Assembly: GCF_022410535.1 (NCBI RefSeq)
Contig: NZ_JAKNBL010000016.1
Location: 1-58,151 of the forward strand
DNA length: 58,151 nucleotides
Reading direction: 5' to 3'
Source: Pelotomaculum terephthalicicum JT
GTDB lineage: Bacteria; Bacillota; Desulfotomaculia; Desulfotomaculales; Pelotomaculaceae
Notes under the pieces: generated by a model
Databases searched by the model: none
The model's input: the letters and a program-made list of their open reading frames with translations, nothing else
Told to the model about the DNA's origin: nothing
Made by a program: the position numbers and the translations under genes
Shown here: in pieces, positions 49,316 to 58,151 of the stretch
How positions within the stretch are numbered: position 1 is the first letter of the stretch
Layout of the letters: each line of letters starts with the position of its first letter

Positions 49316-51613
49316 ATGATTGTTATGGATATTAATCCAGCCTGCGCCTCTGCAAATAACGAACTGCCTGACCGGTCGGAATATGTGCCCGCGGAGAGCG
49401 GAGCATATTTCGATGATTTAATGCAGCGGTTAAAGGAATATAATTCCAGGGCGGACTTGTCGTCCATCAGCGACGCCTATAAATATGCCGAAGCAGCGCA
49501 CCGGGGGCAGAAAAGGTTTTCGGGTGAACCTTTTATCGTCCATCCGGTGGAAGTGGCTAAAATCCTGGCGGAACTCGAGTTGGATCAAGAAACTGTTATC
49601 GCCGCTCTGCTACACGACGTGGTGGAGGACACTGGAGTCGCATTGGCCGACATCGAAGAGCGTTTTGGTAATGAAGTAGCTCTTTTAGTGGACGGAGTGA
49701 CAAAGTTAAGCAGGATTGAGTATATATCTAAAGAAGAACAACAGGCGGAAAATCTTCGCAAGATGTTTCTCGCCATGGCTAAGGACATCAGGGTGATTTT
49801 GATCAAACTGGCCGACCGTCTGCATAACCTGCGCACGTTGAAATATCATCCGGTGGCGAAGCAGGTGGAAATAGCGGAAGAAACTCTGGAAATATTCGCT
49901 CCGTTAGCGCACCGTTTAGGAATTTACCGGATCAAGTGGGAACTGGAAGATTTGGCGTTTAGCTTTAAAGATCCGTTAAAGTATTCGTCATTAGCGGATA
50001 AAATTGCCAAGACCAGAAGCAAGCGTGAAGAATATATTTGCTCGGTGAGTTCACTTTTGAAGGACAAACTGGCGGTCATGGGAGTTGACGCCGGTATTAA
50101 AGGCCGCCCCAAGCACTTATACAGCATCAACGCAAAGATGATCAAGCAGCAAAAAGACTTGAACGAGATTTATGATGTAATGGCCGTGCGCTGCCTTGTG
50201 AAAACAGTGCGGGACTGCTACGCCGCGCTCGGTATCATTCACACTCTGTGGACTCCCATACCTGGGCGTTTTAAAGATTATATCGCCATGCCGAAGTCGA
50301 ATATGTATCAATCCCTCCACACAACAGTTATCGGGCCGAATGGGGAACCTCTGGAAATACAGATACGCACGTGGGAGATGCACCGGACCGCTGAATACGG
50401 TATAGCCGCTCACTGGCGCTATAAAGAAGGCGGCCGGGGCGATAGTGATTTTGATAAGAAGCTGGCCTGGCTGCGCCAACTCCTGGAATGGCAGCATGAC
50501 CTGCGTGACGCCAGGGAATTCATGGAAAGCTTAAAGATAGATATATTTGCAGACACGGTTTTCGTATTCTCGCCTAAAGGTGATGTAATTGAACTGCCGG
50601 CAGGCTCAATGCCCCTGGATTTTGCTTACCGGATTCATACAGCGGTTGGTCACCGCTGCATCGGAGCGAAAGTAAACGGGCGCATCGTGCCGCTTGAATA
50701 CAAGTTAAAAAATGGCGATATTATTGAAATTATGACGTCGAAAAACAGCGCTCCCAAAAGAGGTTGGCTTAATATAACAAAAACTTCCCAGGCAAAGACA
50801 AAAATAAGGCAGTGGTTTAAAAAGGAGCAGCGTGAAGAAAATATCCTGAAAGGAAAAGAAAGCTTTGACCGCGAAGTAAAGAAACAGGGAATAGAGGCTG
50901 AACAGCTTAAAAGCGATAAACTGCTGGATATCGGCAAGCGGTTAAATATTTTGACTGTTGAAGATTTGTACGCGGCTATCGGCGATGGAGTGATCACTGC
51001 TAATTATATTCTGTCAAAGATAAAGATGGAGGAGGCAAAAACTGAAAAAAAAGGCTTGCTCGCTGAAGAAGCCCAGACATTAATCAATGAAACAAGGCCT
51101 TCCGGCGGATGGGGCAAACCCACTCAGGGAATTCGCATCAAAGGTATCGACAACCTGCTGATCAGGCTGTCACATTGCTGCAATCCGGTGCCGGGCGACT
51201 TGATCATCGGGTATATAACCAGGGGAAGGGGTGTGTCGATTCACCGGACAGATTGCAGAAACATAGCGTACGCGGTCCGGGAGGAACCGGAGCGATTGGT
51301 GGAAGTCGCCTGGGACAAGGAATTTGAAGAACCTTTCCAGGTTAAGCTGGAAGTAACCGGTATGGACCGCGCGGGGCTTTTAAATGATGTGATGTCAGTA
51401 CTTTTAGAGATGAAGATCAGTGCCAACTGGGTTACCGCGAGGGGTAAAAAAGAGAGGGGCGCGGTGATAGATATGGTGTTGGAAACAAAGGGGCTGGAGC
51501 AGCTTGAGTTTATAATGAATAAAATAAGACGGATCAAGGACATTTATGATATTAGGCGTGTCAGCTTCAGCGGCCGGCCGACGGTGGAAAATCGGGCGGA
51601 AACCGTAAATTAA
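49316..51613 (+). CDS. relA: bifunctional (p)ppGpp synthetase/hydrolase
   Basis: 765 residues. The HD hydrolase domain (LLHDVVEDTGVAL, LADRLHNLRTL), synthetase domain (RFKDYIAMPKSNMYQSLHTT, EIQIRTWEMHRTAEYGIAAH), TGS domain (VFSPKGDVIELPAGS) and C-terminal zinc-finger/ACT domains (LSHCCNPVPGD, VTGMDRAGLLNDVM) are all present. It makes and breaks the stringent-response alarmone. AAGGA precedes ATG 49316; ATG 49325 is an alternative. It follows recJ, the common order. Confidence 0.96.
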   Translation: MIVMDINPACASANNELPDRSEYVPAESGAYFDDLMQRLKEYNSRADLSSISDAYKYAEAAHRGQKRFSGEPFIVHPVEVAKILAELELDQETVIAALLHDVVEDTGVALADIEERFGNEVALLVDGVTKLSRIEYISKEEQQAENLRKMFLAMAKDIRVILIKLADRLHNLRTLKYHPVAKQVEIAEETLEIFAPLAHRLGIYRIKWELEDLAFSFKDPLKYSSLADKIAKTRSKREEYICSVSSLLKDKLAVMGVDAGIKGRPKHLYSINAKMIKQQKDLNEIYDVMAVRCLVKTVRDCYAALGIIHTLWTPIPGRFKDYIAMPKSNMYQSLHTTVIGPNGEPLEIQIRTWEMHRTAEYGIAAHWRYKEGGRGDSDFDKKLAWLRQLLEWQHDLRDAREFMESLKIDIFADTVFVFSPKGDVIELPAGSMPLDFAYRIHTAVGHRCIGAKVNGRIVPLEYKLKNGDIIEIMTSKNSAPKRGWLNITKTSQAKTKIRQWFKKEQREENILKGKESFDREVKKQGIEAEQLKSDKLLDIGKRLNILTVEDLYAAIGDGVITANYILSKIKMEEAKTEKKGLLAEEAQTLINETRPSGGWGKPTQGIRIKGIDNLLIRLSHCCNPVPGDLIIGYITRGRGVSIHRTDCRNIAYAVREEPERLVEVAWDKEFEEPFQVKLEVTGMDRAGLLNDVMSVLLEMKISANWVTARGKKERGAVIDMVLETKGLEQLEFIMNKIRRIKDIYDIRRVSFSGRPTVENRAETVN

Positions 51614-51632
51614 GAAACCGGGGAGGTAAATG

Positions 51633-52082
51633 TTGCGGGCTGTTGTGCAGAAAGTTGTCAGGGGTTCAGTGACTGTTGACAATAAAATTGTGAGTGAGAC
51701 CGGACACGGTATGGTGGTGCTCCTAGGAGTGGGGCGCGGTGACACTGTGGCAGGGGCGGCGTATCTAGCGGACAAGATTGCCAATTTAAGAATATTTGAA
51801 GATGCGGACGGCAAGATGAATCTTTCTGTCAGGGAAGTTGGAGGGGAAGTGCTGTCGGTTTCGCAGTTTACCTTATATGGAGACTGCCGTAAAGGAAGAA
51901 GACCAAATTTTTTCGACGCCGCGTCTCCTGAAGAAGCAGGGTGTCTTTATGAAATATTTAACGCGGAGTTGGAAAAACTTGGCTTAAGAGTGGCAAAAGG
52001 CTGTTTCCGCGAGCATATGGTTGTGGAAATAATCAACGACGGGCCGGTAACAATACTGCTTGACAGTAATAAGATATTTTAA
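51633..52082 (+). CDS. dtd: D-aminoacyl-tRNA deacylase
   Basis: 149 residues. It removes D-amino acids from tRNA. The start [15 protein letters not shown], the GVGRGDT block, [17 protein letters not shown] and the C-terminal [11 protein letters not shown] are signatures. TTG 51633 gives MRAVVQ and a 6-nt spacing from GGGAGG; ATG 51630 is 3 bp upstream and possible. It follows relA, as in many Firmicutes. Confidence 0.95.
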   Translation: MRAVVQKVVRGSVTVDNKIVSETGHGMVVLLGVGRGDTVAGAAYLADKIANLRIFEDADGKMNLSVREVGGEVLSVSQFTLYGDCRKGRRPNFFDAASPEEAGCLYEIFNAELEKLGLRVAKGCFREHMVVEIINDGPVTILLDSNKIF

Positions 52083-52100
52083 TTAGCGGAGGTTGAATTT

Positions 52101-52727
52101 ATGATTCTGGATGGATTTTCGGTAGGCTCCATTGACGCGAATTGTTTTATTGTCGGATGTGAGGAAACAAAAGAAGCAGTGGTAATAGACCCGGGGGCGG
52201 AAGGCGGCAGAATTTTAAAAAGGATCGCATCGTTAGGTCTTAAAGTCAAATATATTATTCTGACCCATGGGCACATTGACCATATCGGCGCGCTGGATGA
52301 AGTGCAGCGGGGCACCGGCGCCAAAGTGCTGATCCACGCTGAAGATGCCGGTATGTTGACTGACGCGGGTAAAAACCTTTCGACATATGTGGGGCCCGCG
52401 GCGAAAATGCGCGCGCCGGACCAACTGCTTAAAGACGGGGATATTGTCAAGTTTGGAAAAGAAACTATGGAAGTAATTCACACACCGGGGCACACCAAAG
52501 GGGGAATCAGCCTCAAATGCGGTCCTGACGTGATATTTTCCGGGGATACACTTTTCGCGGGTTCGGTTGGCCGCTCAGATTTTCCTGGAGGCAGTCATAC
52601 CCAGCTCATCGAATCAATCAAGAAGAAGCTTTTACAATTCCCGCCGGAAACAAATGTGTACCCGGGCCACGGTCCCGCGACCACTATCGGCATGGAAAAG
52701 CGCTACAACCCGTTCCTTATTTTTTAA
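52101..52727 (+). CDS. metallo-beta-lactamase fold hydrolase, glyoxalase-II-like
   Basis: 208 residues. The metal-binding THGHIDHIGA, HTPGHTKGGIS, FSGDTLF and a final PGHGPATTIG match the short YqgX-like glyoxalase II family. Substrate is unknown; thioester hydrolysis is likely. GCGGAGG precedes it. It ends the recJ-relA-dtd group. Confidence 0.88.
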   Translation: MILDGFSVGSIDANCFIVGCEETKEAVVIDPGAEGGRILKRIASLGLKVKYIILTHGHIDHIGALDEVQRGTGAKVLIHAEDAGMLTDAGKNLSTYVGPAAKMRAPDQLLKDGDIVKFGKETMEVIHTPGHTKGGISLKCGPDVIFSGDTLFAGSVGRSDFPGGSHTQLIESIKKKLLQFPPETNVYPGHGPATTIGMEKRYNPFLIF

Positions 52728-53170
52728 AATATATGTTGTGTTTCATGTAAGGAATAAAGGGAACCCAAAATATAGAGGGTTCTCTTATTACTTCTAAAGA
52801 AGACTGTGAATTCAGGAGTCAGGAGTTAGAATGTCGGACCGAACCAGCGGCGCTGCAAAGGCGGCGATAGGCTGGTTATGGAAGAAGTCAGTTATCCACT
52901 AGACTAGTTGTCAGTTGTGCTCAGATTCGTAACGCTGGTAGCCCGCTGGTTTCGCGTCGCGTTTGGTTACCCTCGCTTCGCCGGCTATTGTTACCGGCGC
53001 TCCGCAAGTCGTTCGCTAACGATAACACCATACCTCAGCCGGGTTAAACTGAATAGTACGAATGAGAAACTGGCTTATCTTAACGTTAAATTCTGAATGC
53101 TGACTACTGACTCCTGAATACCTAAATAGTACTATAATGAGCAGATATTTTGAGAGGGAGTGGCAAAATT
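52728..53170. other. gene-free region with repeat element and promoter
   Basis: 443 bp without a credible gene. Most of it is the inverted-repeat-bounded element at 52810-53119. TATAAT at 53133-53138 may serve the SDR gene; the -35 would fall inside the repeat end. Confidence 0.6.
52810..53119. repeat. MITE-like element with 13-bp terminal inverted repeats
   Basis: ATTCAGGAGTCAG (52810-52822) is perfectly inverted as CTGACTCCTGAAT (53107-53119). The 310-bp unit has no open frame and a GC-rich middle unlike its flanks. Related ends occur at 20025 and 30851. No target duplication could be confirmed. Confidence 0.65.
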
Positions 53171-53911
53171 ATGGGTGTTTCAAACAAAACTGCTATTATA
53201 ACCGGCGCGGGCAGCGGAATTGGCGCCGGTATCGCGGCAAAACTGGCGCAAAACGGCGCGAATATCGTGGTATGCGACCTTAACGGTGATAACGCGGAAT
53301 CTGTAGCCGCGCAAATTAATACCGCGGGTGGCAGGGCAATAGCCGCCAGGGCGGATGTGACCAATTGGCTGGAAGTCAGCGCTATGGCGGAAGAAGCCGC
53401 CCATGTTTTCGGGAGCGTGGATATTCTCGTGAACAACGCCGGCGCGCTGAAAGACAACTCAATATTAAAAATGCCTGTGGAAGACTGGGAACTTGTAATC
53501 AATACCTGTCTGAAAGGCTCCTGGTTATGCTGCAAAGCTGTTTTAGGCCATATGCGGGCGCAGGGATTCGGACGCGTGGTCAATATAACCTCCCGCGCCT
53601 GGCTGGGAAATCCCGGTCAATCAAATTATTCCGCGGCCAAGGCCGGGGTAGTGGGGCTGACGAGAGCCCTGGCCCTGGAATTCGCTAATTTTGGTGTCAC
53701 AATAAATATTGTGGCGCCCGGCTTTATTGAAGCGCCTATGGCCAGAAGGCTGCCGCCGGAGACACAAGAAAAAGTTATTAACGCCCAGCCTATCAAGAGA
53801 CCAGGTAGGATTGACGATGTGGCGAACGTGGTATTATTTTTCTGTGATGAAGAGACAAGTTACATAACCGGACAAATTTTATATGTCGACGGCGGCCGTC
53901 ATGTTGTATGA
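53171..53911 (+). CDS. SDR family oxidoreductase (FabG-like)
   Basis: 246 residues of the classical short-chain dehydrogenase family. Motifs are TGAGSGIGAGIA (cofactor), LVNNAGALKD, catalytic Ser in NITSRAW and YSAAK with the Tyr-Lys pair. Asp in CDLNGDN after strand 2 suggests NAD preference. FabG-type 3-oxoacyl reductase is the nearest guess, but the substrate is uncertain. ATG 53171 has GGGAG 10 nt upstream. Confidence 0.9.
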   Translation: MGVSNKTAIITGAGSGIGAGIAAKLAQNGANIVVCDLNGDNAESVAAQINTAGGRAIAARADVTNWLEVSAMAEEAAHVFGSVDILVNNAGALKDNSILKMPVEDWELVINTCLKGSWLCCKAVLGHMRAQGFGRVVNITSRAWLGNPGQSNYSAAKAGVVGLTRALALEFANFGVTINIVAPGFIEAPMARRLPPETQEKVINAQPIKRPGRIDDVANVVLFFCDEETSYITGQILYVDGGRHVV

Positions 53912-53961
53912 TATAATCTAATATAGATCGGCTGCCAATATTTTCTGAGAGGGTGGTGGGT

Positions 53962-55035
53962 ATGGCTTGTGTAGTCATCATGGCCGGCGGCAGGGGTGAG
54001 CGATTTTGGCCGCGCAGTAGAATGGCTTTGCCAAAACAGTTTTTAAACTTAATTGAAAATAAAACCATGCTGCAGCAAACGGTAGAACGGGTGCAAGGAT
54101 TAGTAAACATGGAGGATATTTATGTAGTGGCCGGAGCGGAGTTTAAGGATATAATAATTAAACAAATTCCGCAAATACCGCAAAGCAATATCATTGTTGA
54201 ACCTTTTGGACGGGATACCGCGGCGGCTGTCGGACTGGCCGCGCTGGTTGTGCGGCAAAAAAACCCTTTTGACGTGATGATCGTGTTGCCGGCGGATCAT
54301 TACATAAATGACGTTCCCAGGTTCAAGGATATTATTAAAGGCGCTATAGCGGCAGCCGGCAGAGGTGAAAATATTATTACCCTCGGCATCGCCCCGCACA
54401 GACCTGAGACCGGGTATGGATACATTTGTCAGGGTGAGCAATTTGATGAGTTCGCCGGGATAAAAGCTTACGTGGTCGATAAATTTTTAGAAAAACCAAA
54501 CTATGCTCAAGCTTTGGAGTTTCTTTTCCAGGGGAATTATTTATGGAATAGCGGCATGTTTGTCTGGCGCGTCGATCTGATCAGCGCATTGATTGAAATA
54601 CACATCCCTGAGTTGGCTGAAGGTTTAAGAATAATTGAGCGGACAATGGGCATGGAACAATATGACGACACACTCAGAGAAGTATACAACGGTTTGCCAA
54701 AAATCTCAGTTGATTATGGCATTCTGGAACGTACGGAGCGTGTTTTAGTGATCCGCGGTGATTTTGGGTGGGACGACCTCGGGTCGTGGACGGCTTTGGA
54801 CCGTTACGCTAAAAAGGATAAGAGCGGGAACGCTCTTGAAGGCAATGGAGTATTTCTGGAGACAAAAGATACTTATGTATACTCTCCGGATAATATTGTG
54901 GCTGTAATCGGTGTTGAAGATCTGATTGTTGTCTGTGAAAATGACAGTTTGCTTGTCTGTCATAAGGACAAGGCGCAGGATATCAAGAAGGCCGTACAGG
55001 CCTTGAAGGATAATGGCTTTGAGGACGTGCTGTAA
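53962..55035 (+). CDS. mannose-1-phosphate guanylyltransferase
   Basis: 357 residues. It makes GDP-mannose from GTP and mannose 1-phosphate. The pyrophosphorylase signature is IMAGGRGERFWPRSR, followed by PADHYI, VDKFLEKPNYAQA and NSGMFVWR. There is no fused C-terminal isomerase domain, so it is the short form. ATG 53962 has GAGAGGG upstream. It likely feeds surface polysaccharide or glycosylation. Confidence 0.9.
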   Translation: MACVVIMAGGRGERFWPRSRMALPKQFLNLIENKTMLQQTVERVQGLVNMEDIYVVAGAEFKDIIIKQIPQIPQSNIIVEPFGRDTAAAVGLAALVVRQKNPFDVMIVLPADHYINDVPRFKDIIKGAIAAAGRGENIITLGIAPHRPETGYGYICQGEQFDEFAGIKAYVVDKFLEKPNYAQALEFLFQGNYLWNSGMFVWRVDLISALIEIHIPELAEGLRIIERTMGMEQYDDTLREVYNGLPKISVDYGILERTERVLVIRGDFGWDDLGSWTALDRYAKKDKSGNALEGNGVFLETKDTYVYSPDNIVAVIGVEDLIVVCENDSLLVCHKDKAQDIKKAVQALKDNGFEDVL

Positions 55036-55113
55036 ACCTATGCCTTGCCTAATCCGGGGCTTTTCATGTCGGACCTTTGCCTAAAGGCCCTGCCGGGTCA
55101 AGAGTTATATTGA

Positions 55114-56520
55114 TCATGATGACTTTTTCGTGAATGACTTAAAAATCGTTTTTGCGCTGGTGGCGGCTAAACTGATAAAACCTTTGTGTTTCCTGAAAAT
55201 GCCGTCCAGGGCTTCCAGCAAGGTGTCTATTTGTTCCCTGGTTACCTGCAGGGGCGGCTCCAAGCGGATGACGTTGGGGTTGTTCAGGGTGTAAGCGGTG
55301 ATAATCCGGTATTTGTTGAGCAATTCCACGGCGATCAAACTACCCATGTACTCTTGCGAAATTTTGTTTGCCAGTCCCAGAGTTGCTTTTACGACGAACC
55401 CTTCAGGCTGATTGAATTCGAGCCCGGCCATCAGGCCGCGGCCGCGCACTTCTTTGATCAGAGGGTAATTCTCTTTTAACCTGTTAAGCCCGGCCAGCAG
55501 GTAGTCGCCGTTTTTACGCGCCCGTTCAGGCAGATCTTCCTCATAAAGTACTTCCAGTGTCGCTATGGCTGCGGCTGCCGCCCAGGTATTGCCGCCGAAA
55601 GTGGAAGTGTGGAGCCGCGCTTTTTCCATACCACCGTACGCTCTTTCCCAGATATCGTCTGTGGTGATAAAAGCGCCAACAGGCATAACTCCGCCGCCAA
55701 GGGATTTGGCCAGACACATGATGTCGGGCGTGACGTTTTCATGCCGGCAGGCGAACATCTCTCCGGTGCGTCCCAGTCCGGTTTGGATTTCATCAAATAT
55801 GAGCAGCGTGTTATATTTAGCGCATATTTGCCTGGCGCCGGACAAGTAGCCTGCCGGCGGGAGGATGATGCCGGCTTCGCCTTGAATGGGCTCGACAATA
55901 AAGGCGGCGGCGGTTTTATCTTTTAATTTGTCTTCAAGCGCATTTAAGTCGCCGAAAGGTATTGACACTATGCCTGGGATTAAGGGCTGGAAAGCTTTCT
56001 GGTATTGCTCGCGTCCGGTTACCGACAGGGCGCCCATGGTTTTGCCGTGAAAGGAGCCTTCGCAGTAAACAATCCTTTGCCGTCCGGTAGCCGCCCGCGC
56101 CAGCTTCAGCGCGCCTTCCACGGCTTCCGCCCCACTGTTGCAGAAGAAGGAACGTTGCAGGTCCCCCGGGGTTATCGCGGCTATGTTTTGCGCCAGAGCG
56201 CTTACGACGGTGCCGAGCGACGCCTGCAGCATGTTGGGGAATTCTTTCACCTGTTCCAAAGCCGCCAGAACGCGCGGGTGGTTGTGCCCTAAATTCAAAG
56301 CGCCGTAGGCGCCTAAAAAGTCCAGGTAAAGGTTGCCGTCGCTGTCCCAGACCTTAATTCCTTCAGCCTTTATAAACTGTTTGTCAAAATTTAAAAGACT
56401 CAACATCATGGCCAGGCCGGAGTTGAGGTATCTTTTATGGTTTTCCGCAACCTGCTCCCGGTTCAGCTTGACAGCTTCCGGCAGGGAGATGAAATGATCA
56501 GGCGTTTTTATTTTTCTCAC
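55114..56520 (-). CDS. class III PLP aminotransferase, putrescine/ornithine type
   Basis: 468 residues. The aminotransferase class III pattern is clear: LDFLGAYGALNLGHNHP, FFCNSGAEAVEGALKLAR, the Asp in LLIFDEIQTGLGRTG and the PLP lysine in CLAKSLGGG. It resembles YgjG-like putrescine aminotransferases; acetylornithine or other omega-amino substrates remain possible. The start codon is GTG 56520; GAGGTGAG overlaps it, so the start is less sure. It is transcribed on its own. Confidence 0.85.
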   Translation of the reverse strand: MRKIKTPDHFISLPEAVKLNREQVAENHKRYLNSGLAMMLSLLNFDKQFIKAEGIKVWDSDGNLYLDFLGAYGALNLGHNHPRVLAALEQVKEFPNMLQASLGTVVSALAQNIAAITPGDLQRSFFCNSGAEAVEGALKLARAATGRQRIVYCEGSFHGKTMGALSVTGREQYQKAFQPLIPGIVSIPFGDLNALEDKLKDKTAAAFIVEPIQGEAGIILPPAGYLSGARQICAKYNTLLIFDEIQTGLGRTGEMFACRHENVTPDIMCLAKSLGGGVMPVGAFITTDDIWERAYGGMEKARLHTSTFGGNTWAAAAAIATLEVLYEEDLPERARKNGDYLLAGLNRLKENYPLIKEVRGRGLMAGLEFNQPEGFVVKATLGLANKISQEYMGSLIAVELLNKYRIITAYTLNNPNVIRLEPPLQVTREQIDTLLEALDGIFRKHKGFISLAATSAKTIFKSFTKKSS

Positions 56521-56622
56521 CTCGTTAAAAATGTGAATTGATGGCCGCGCTGGGTTATTTATATTATTTTCTACGTTCGGCTATAAAAACCTTTAAATAT
56601 TAAAAATACATGAGCTATGCAG

Positions 56623-57015
56623 TTATTGGTGAATAATGCCAGTCCCGCAACCGTAAAAATGGATGCGGAGGCCAAAATTTTTCGATGAACCTTGAAAACC
56701 GATTACCAGTTGTGTCAAGATAAACTTGGATTTGTTGCCCGTAACAGCAAATCCGATGACTGGCGTTGAATAAGTATCTAACCATTTCGCGGTGGGATAG
56801 GGCTTCTTCGGCGCCTTCTTTATTACATTCCCACCTTGCGTAGCATAATAGGTACGATAGAACACTTCAATACGCCAGCGCTTGACATAAACCGCTGCAA
56901 CTTCTTCCGGCACATCATACCGGTTGCTGAGCAACAAATAGGCATCCCGGTAAGTGGCGCTCTCATCTTCCACTTGAATAAATAATTCCATCCGGTAGTT
57001 ATATTGCCACGACAA
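56623..57015 (-). pseudogene. C-terminal remnant of an IS4-like transposase
   Basis: 130 codons. The segment NRYDVPEEVAAVYVKRWRIEVFYR matches the C-terminal Y-(2)-R-(3)-E signature of IS4-type DDE transposases. The catalytic N-terminal part is missing and the downstream residues diverge, so it is a dead fragment. A large palindrome lies just upstream. Confidence 0.65.
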
Positions 57016-57073
57016 CTGTTTATATGTTCTGTCAGTTTTAATAACATGGATTTATTGCTGCTTAAAAATATTG

Positions 57074-57110
57074 AATACATTATACAAATTGTCAATTTGT
57101 ATAATGTATT
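57074..57110. repeat. 37-bp perfect palindrome
   Basis: AATACATTATACAAATTG and its perfect complement flank a single T. It is upstream of the transposase remnant. It may be a terminator, an operator or an insertion-sequence relic. Confidence 0.85.
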
Positions 57111-57253
57111 TTGAGCTTTATTATCGCATATCATTGCTGTTTAATTAAATGATGGCAAAAAATTTGCATATACTCTTAAACGTAAATAGTTTAATAGCAA
57201 AGAGGTTTTACTAGAAATCATGCGGGCAGTTGGCGAAAAAATTGGTTAGGAAT

Positions 57254-57600
57254 TCAATATTGTGAATCTTCTTCTAGATGAGTATCTTGTAAGTGATAAA
57301 AATAGGGGTGGTAGCTGTTCTGGTCAATACATTGGCTACAGCACAGAAATTTTGGCTTTCCTTTTGGTCTTAAGCGTACATAATCAATTTTAAAGTCGTT
57401 CTGGCTCTGCAGCAGACGGTAGCACGATACTTTAAGCGCCTGTTATTATATTATCTCATGAAGTTAGCTACAGCTTCATAATGAGTATTTTTATCTGGCA
57501 TCTTAAAAGGTATCCGTTCATGCTCCGTCTTGAGCTCAAAACAGGTTGTTTCAAATAGGTTACTTGTAATACTATGGCTCGTTGTCCGAGCGTATCAGAG
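57254..57600 (-). pseudogene. decayed coding sequence, unrecognised
   Basis: On the minus strand two short frames read like protein. One runs LFETTCFELKTEHERIPF and continues to HYEAVANFMR before a stop. The other, shifted, runs from FKIDYVRLRPKGKPKFLCC to a TGA at 57254-57256. They suggest a gene broken by a frameshift, maybe another mobile-element gene. No family was recognised. Confidence 0.35.
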
Positions 57601-57902
57601 TATTTAACAGATAGCAAAGAAATCACCCCTCATTTATGCCAACTCGAAAAACCACGGATTTACAAATAATGTGGTTATACGTGTTTAATATTAGTGTTCA
57701 TTTTTGTAACTATTAAAGGCTCTATCCAAGGATTCGCCGGTTATTCACATGTTTGTCCACTTTTTTTACAGTGTAGTAATTTGAAACACAAACGGAACTT
57801 GTTTTTATACAATTCCTTTGTAATAAGCAGTAAAATCCATTCATCGCAATTTGGGGAGTGGTTTTTGAAAGTCAAGTACATATCTAGGCCAATACATTGA
57901 AA

Positions 57903-57926
57903 AATATCGCCATTGCTAGCGATATT
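57903..57926. other. 8-bp inverted repeat before the OYE gene
   Basis: AATATCGC pairs with GCGATATT around an 8-nt loop, followed by GAAAAAAG rather than a T-tract. It could be an operator for the gene at 58039. Confidence 0.45.
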
Positions 57927-58038
57927 GAAAAAAGTAACCTTTTGAGTTTCCGAATACGCTAAATTTTTGTCAAGGAGGTATCAGATGGGCGGAATTAACT
58001 AGGTCTTTTGTTATCAAGTTATAGGGAGGGGTTATTTT

Positions 58039-58151
58039 ATGAAAATACTTTCACCTGTTAAATTCAAGAATCTTTCTTTGAAAAACAGATTGGTTTGGCT
58101 GCCGATGGTTAGCTGGCTTGCCGATGAAGGCGGTTATGTGACTCCGGCCCT
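58039..58151 (+). CDS. Old Yellow Enzyme family NADH:flavin oxidoreductase (partial)
   Basis: Only the first 37 codons are in the window. MKILSPVKFKNLSLKNRLVW-type sequence followed by LPMVSWLADEGGYVTP matches the N-terminus of FMN-binding OYE/2,4-dienoyl-CoA reductase-like enzymes. GGGAGGGG at 58024 supports ATG 58039. The window edge cuts the gene, so the rest is unknown. Confidence 0.8.
   Translation, partial: MKILSPVKFKNLSLKNRLVWLPMVSWLADEGGYVTPA

Larger units (their letters stand above)
57016..58038. other. degenerate intergenic region
   Basis: About 1 kb of AT-rich sequence without an intact gene. It includes the palindrome at 57074-57110, decayed minus-strand coding at about 57254-57600, and a hairpin AATATCGC/GCGATATT at 57903-57926. 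A 68-codon plus-strand frame near 57694 looks accidental. Confidence 0.55.

Noticed and set aside
57694-57900. 68-codon plus-strand frame near the window end
   Set aside because: No ribosome binding site and it lies in decayed AT-rich sequence.

Overview
The window looks like chromosome of an anaerobic, endospore-forming, low-GC-lineage Firmicute, probably a Pelotomaculum/Desulfotomaculum-type member of the Peptococcaceae. The reasons are a complete spoIIIA sporulation operon, the amaP/Asp23/nusB block, a tetrahydrofolate C1 module (folD, fchA), several soluble flavin/iron-sulfur electron-transfer proteins, and frequent TTG and GTG starts with strong GGAGG ribosome binding sites. The genus is an inference from gene content; there is no rRNA gene to confirm it.

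Layout. 1-2144: a GltD-like flavoprotein fused to a ferredoxin and an MvhD domain. 2205-3112 (minus): two ferritin-like proteins, one with a Pro/Gly/Cys repeat tail. 3253-7607 (minus): a metallophosphoesterase and a sensory/c-di-GMP protein split by a frame change. 7896-9107: an AT-rich gene of unknown function. 9110-10018 (minus): a TrxB-like reductase. 10106-12962: a Mg2+ M-box riboswitch, a soluble PRC/MgtE_N/CBS protein and an NRAMP-related Mg2+ transporter. 13202-14900: KtrB and an isolated YabG N-domain. 15189-17859: aroQ, an Xaa-Pro peptidase, efp and a zinc-ribbon protein. 18475-23878: spoIIIAA to spoIIIAH. 24002-25743: Asp23, AmaP, DUF2273, NusB. 25949-37967: xseA, folD, fchA, xseB, ispA, OLE RNA, oapA, dxs, tlyA, nadK, mnmM, argR, recN. 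37948-39612: a BFN-domain protein (minus) and a cation efflux gene behind an attenuator-like leader. 40086-46338: an Lrp-like sensor domain and a NuoE/NuoF/NuoG-like electron-transfer complex. 46568-52727: recJ, relA, dtd and a glyoxalase-II-like hydrolase. 53171-56520: an SDR, a mannose-1-phosphate guanylyltransferase and a class III aminotransferase. 56520 to the end: transposase debris, palindromes, and the start of an Old Yellow Enzyme gene.

The most striking non-protein feature is the roughly 600-nt region 30150-30763 between ispA and oapA. Its position, length, own promoter, closing stem and neighbouring membrane protein fit OLE RNA, the ornate large ribonucleoprotein RNA of extremophilic and anaerobic Firmicutes. 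OLE has been linked to Mg2+ tolerance, and the same window carries an M-box controlled Mg2+ uptake operon.

Other candidates for novelty are the NuoG-like protein with an inserted GltD module and no recognisable metal-ligand Cys/Sec, the GltD-ferredoxin-MvhD fusion, the cation-efflux leader, the repeat-tailed ferritin-like protein, the unknown AT-rich gene, and a dispersed family of repeats carrying the 13-mer ATTCAGGAGTCAG. Several coding starts were moved from the longest reading frame to internal start codons that have better-placed Shine-Dalgarno sequences. No tRNA, rRNA or CRISPR array was seen.
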